5,425 nt of DNA from CAYLLT01 sp964591605 (lineage in GTDB: Bacteria; Planctomycetota; Phycisphaerae; UBA1845; PWPN01). The notes beneath the pieces were generated by a model. The model was given only the letters and a program-made list of their open reading frames with translations. It was not told the origin of the DNA and ran no database searches. Shown in pieces: positions 4,496-5,425 of this stretch; positions within the stretch are counted from its first letter, which is position 1, and every line of letters starts with the position of its first letter. The stretch is taken from the NCBI GenBank assembly GCA_964591605.1, contig CAZQEN010000442.1, positions 1 to 5,425 of the forward strand, in the 5' to 3' direction. The position numbers and the translations under genes are program-made.

Positions 4496-5425
4496 TTTTG
4501 GCGACCAACTCAGCACGCTGGTCGACAAGATTGTCGACAGCTACAAGTCCGACGAACGGACCCGGCACATCGACCGGATTTATCTGCCCAACCGTGAGGC
4601 AGTGGTTGAGGTGATCCAGCTTCTGCTCGAGCTGGCGTATCCGGGCTATTACGGCCGGCAGAACCTCACGCAGCACAACGTGAAATTCCACGTGGGCGAG
4701 CTGCTGCCCCGCATCGGCGACCTGCTCTTCGAGCAGATCCACCAGGCCCTGTGCTACCAGGAGGAGGTGCAGGGCCGCACGAGCGACCGGTCGCCGTGCG
4801 ACAAGAAGGGCCGCCGGCTGACGATGGAGTTTCTCGAGCGTATCCCGGCGATCCGCGACATGCTGGCGGGGGACGTGCAGGCGGCCTTCGACGGCGATCC
4901 GGCGGCGACGAACACCGACGAGGTCATCCTTTCGTATCCCGGCGTGCTGGCCGTCACCGTCTACCGCTTCGCCCACGAACTCCACAAGCTGGGCGTCCCG
5001 CTCATTCCGCGCGTGATGACCGAATGGGCCCACAGCATGACCGGCGTCGACATTCACCCCGGCGCGACCATCGGGCGCAACTTCTTCATCGATCACGCCA
5101 CCGGCGTCGTCATCGGCGAAACCACGGAGATTGGCGACAACGTCAAGCTCTATCAGGGCGTCACGCTGGGCGCCCTGTCGTTCCCCAAGGACGAGCGCGG
5201 GCGGCTCATCCGCGGCTACAAACGCCACCCGACGGTGAGAGACAATGTCACCATTTACGCCAACGCGATCGTGCTCGGGGGCGAGACGATCCTCGGCGAG
5301 GCCTCCGTCATCGGCGGCTCGGTCTTTTTGACCAGCAGCGTTCCGCCCGAGGCCACCGTCTCGATCAAGCCGCCCGAGCTCAAAGTCCACAAAAACCGCC
5401 GCGGCGAGCGCGCGACGCAGGGGGA
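4479..5425 (+). CDS. cysE: Serine O-acetyltransferase, left-handed beta-helix (CysE/EpsC type); runs off right edge
   Basis: The enzyme acetylates L-serine with acetyl-CoA to give O-acetylserine, the first committed step of cysteine synthesis, in the cytoplasm. The window holds 315 codons with no stop. Residues 1-180 are the alpha-helical N-terminal region, longer than in the short bacterial forms. GVDIHPGATIG (189-199) starts the hexapeptide-repeat beta-helix. FFIDHATGVVIGE (202-214) gives Asp205-His206, matching catalytic Asp157-His158 of E. coli CysE, and KRHPT (248-252) gives His250, matching His193. VTLGA (228-232) and VPPEATVSIKPPEL (288-301) complete the helix end. The tail from about 302 (KVHKNRRGERATQG) is basic; the true C-terminus, which in CysE can dock into the O-acetylserine sulfhydrylase, lies outside the window. 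ATG 4479 follows GGAG by 8 bases. An in-frame TGA at 4443 with no ATG or GTG between closes off upstream starts. Divergent from the dehydrogenase operon, with an unusual 5' region suggesting post-transcriptional control. Confidence 0.96.
   Translation, partial: MARKFDFGDQLSTLVDKIVDSYKSDERTRHIDRIYLPNREAVVEVIQLLLELAYPGYYGRQNLTQHNVKFHVGELLPRIGDLLFEQIHQALCYQEEVQGRTSDRSPCDKKGRRLTMEFLERIPAIRDMLAGDVQAAFDGDPAATNTDEVILSYPGVLAVTVYRFAHELHKLGVPLIPRVMTEWAHSMTGVDIHPGATIGRNFFIDHATGVVIGETTEIGDNVKLYQGVTLGALSFPKDERGRLIRGYKRHPTVRDNVTIYANAIVLGGETILGEASVIGGSVFLTSSVPPEATVSIKPPELKVHKNRRGERATQG

Noticed and set aside
4077..5390. A 437-codon open frame on the minus strand opposite cysE
   Set aside because: It is fully antisense to an unmistakable serine acetyltransferase with catalytic residues in place. 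Its composition (Asp/Arg/Val/Ala/His-rich, no motif) is typical of a shadow frame in GC-rich DNA.
1..5425. Mobile elements, CRISPR arrays or phage sequences
   Set aside because: No transposase or integrase motifs, no regularly spaced direct repeats, and no terminal inverted repeats flanking any gene were seen; all seven genes have similar GC-rich codon use.

Overview
The window is GC-rich bacterial chromosome, roughly two thirds G+C by eye. It carries seven protein genes on both strands, and two of them run off the ends. The mix is a secreted alpha-L-fucosidase, a predicted lipoprotein hydrolase, an exported PQQ-type sugar dehydrogenase and a fused MoaD-MoaE protein. Together with the GC-rich codon use, this would suit an environmental, polysaccharide-degrading bacterium such as a planctomycete. 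That assignment is inference from style only; no rRNA or clade-specific marker is present.

Left part (1-907): an alpha-L-fucosidase N-terminus (GH29, minus strand, cut by the left edge) lies 242 bp downstream of a small FmdB-type zinc-ribbon gene (minus strand). That gap holds a GC hairpin and a possible promoter for the fucosidase. An AT island around 864-871 separates the zinc-ribbon gene from a divergent plus-strand gene for a predicted lipoprotein alpha/beta hydrolase (908-1738).

Middle (1659-4122): a compact minus-strand operon read in the order PQQ-type sugar dehydrogenase, family 3 O-methyltransferase, MoaD-MoaE fusion. The gaps are 9 and 7 bp. A good sigma70-type promoter (TTGTCA-16-TAGAAT, 4180-4207) and a perfect 8-bp inverted repeat lie just ahead of the first gene. 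The last gene overlaps the tail of the convergent hydrolase gene by 80 bp.

Right part (4123-5425): a 356-bp divergent intergenic region leads into a serine O-acetyltransferase gene (cysE, plus strand, running off the right edge). This region is the most interesting part of the window. It holds a TATAAT box, two overlapping short reading frames with unusual cysteine codon clusters (one behind a strong GGAGG ribosome site), and an 8-base stretch complementary to the cysE ribosome-binding region. This looks like a possible cysteine-sensing leader-peptide or attenuation device in front of the first committed enzyme of cysteine synthesis. It is a hypothesis read from sequence, not a demonstrated system.
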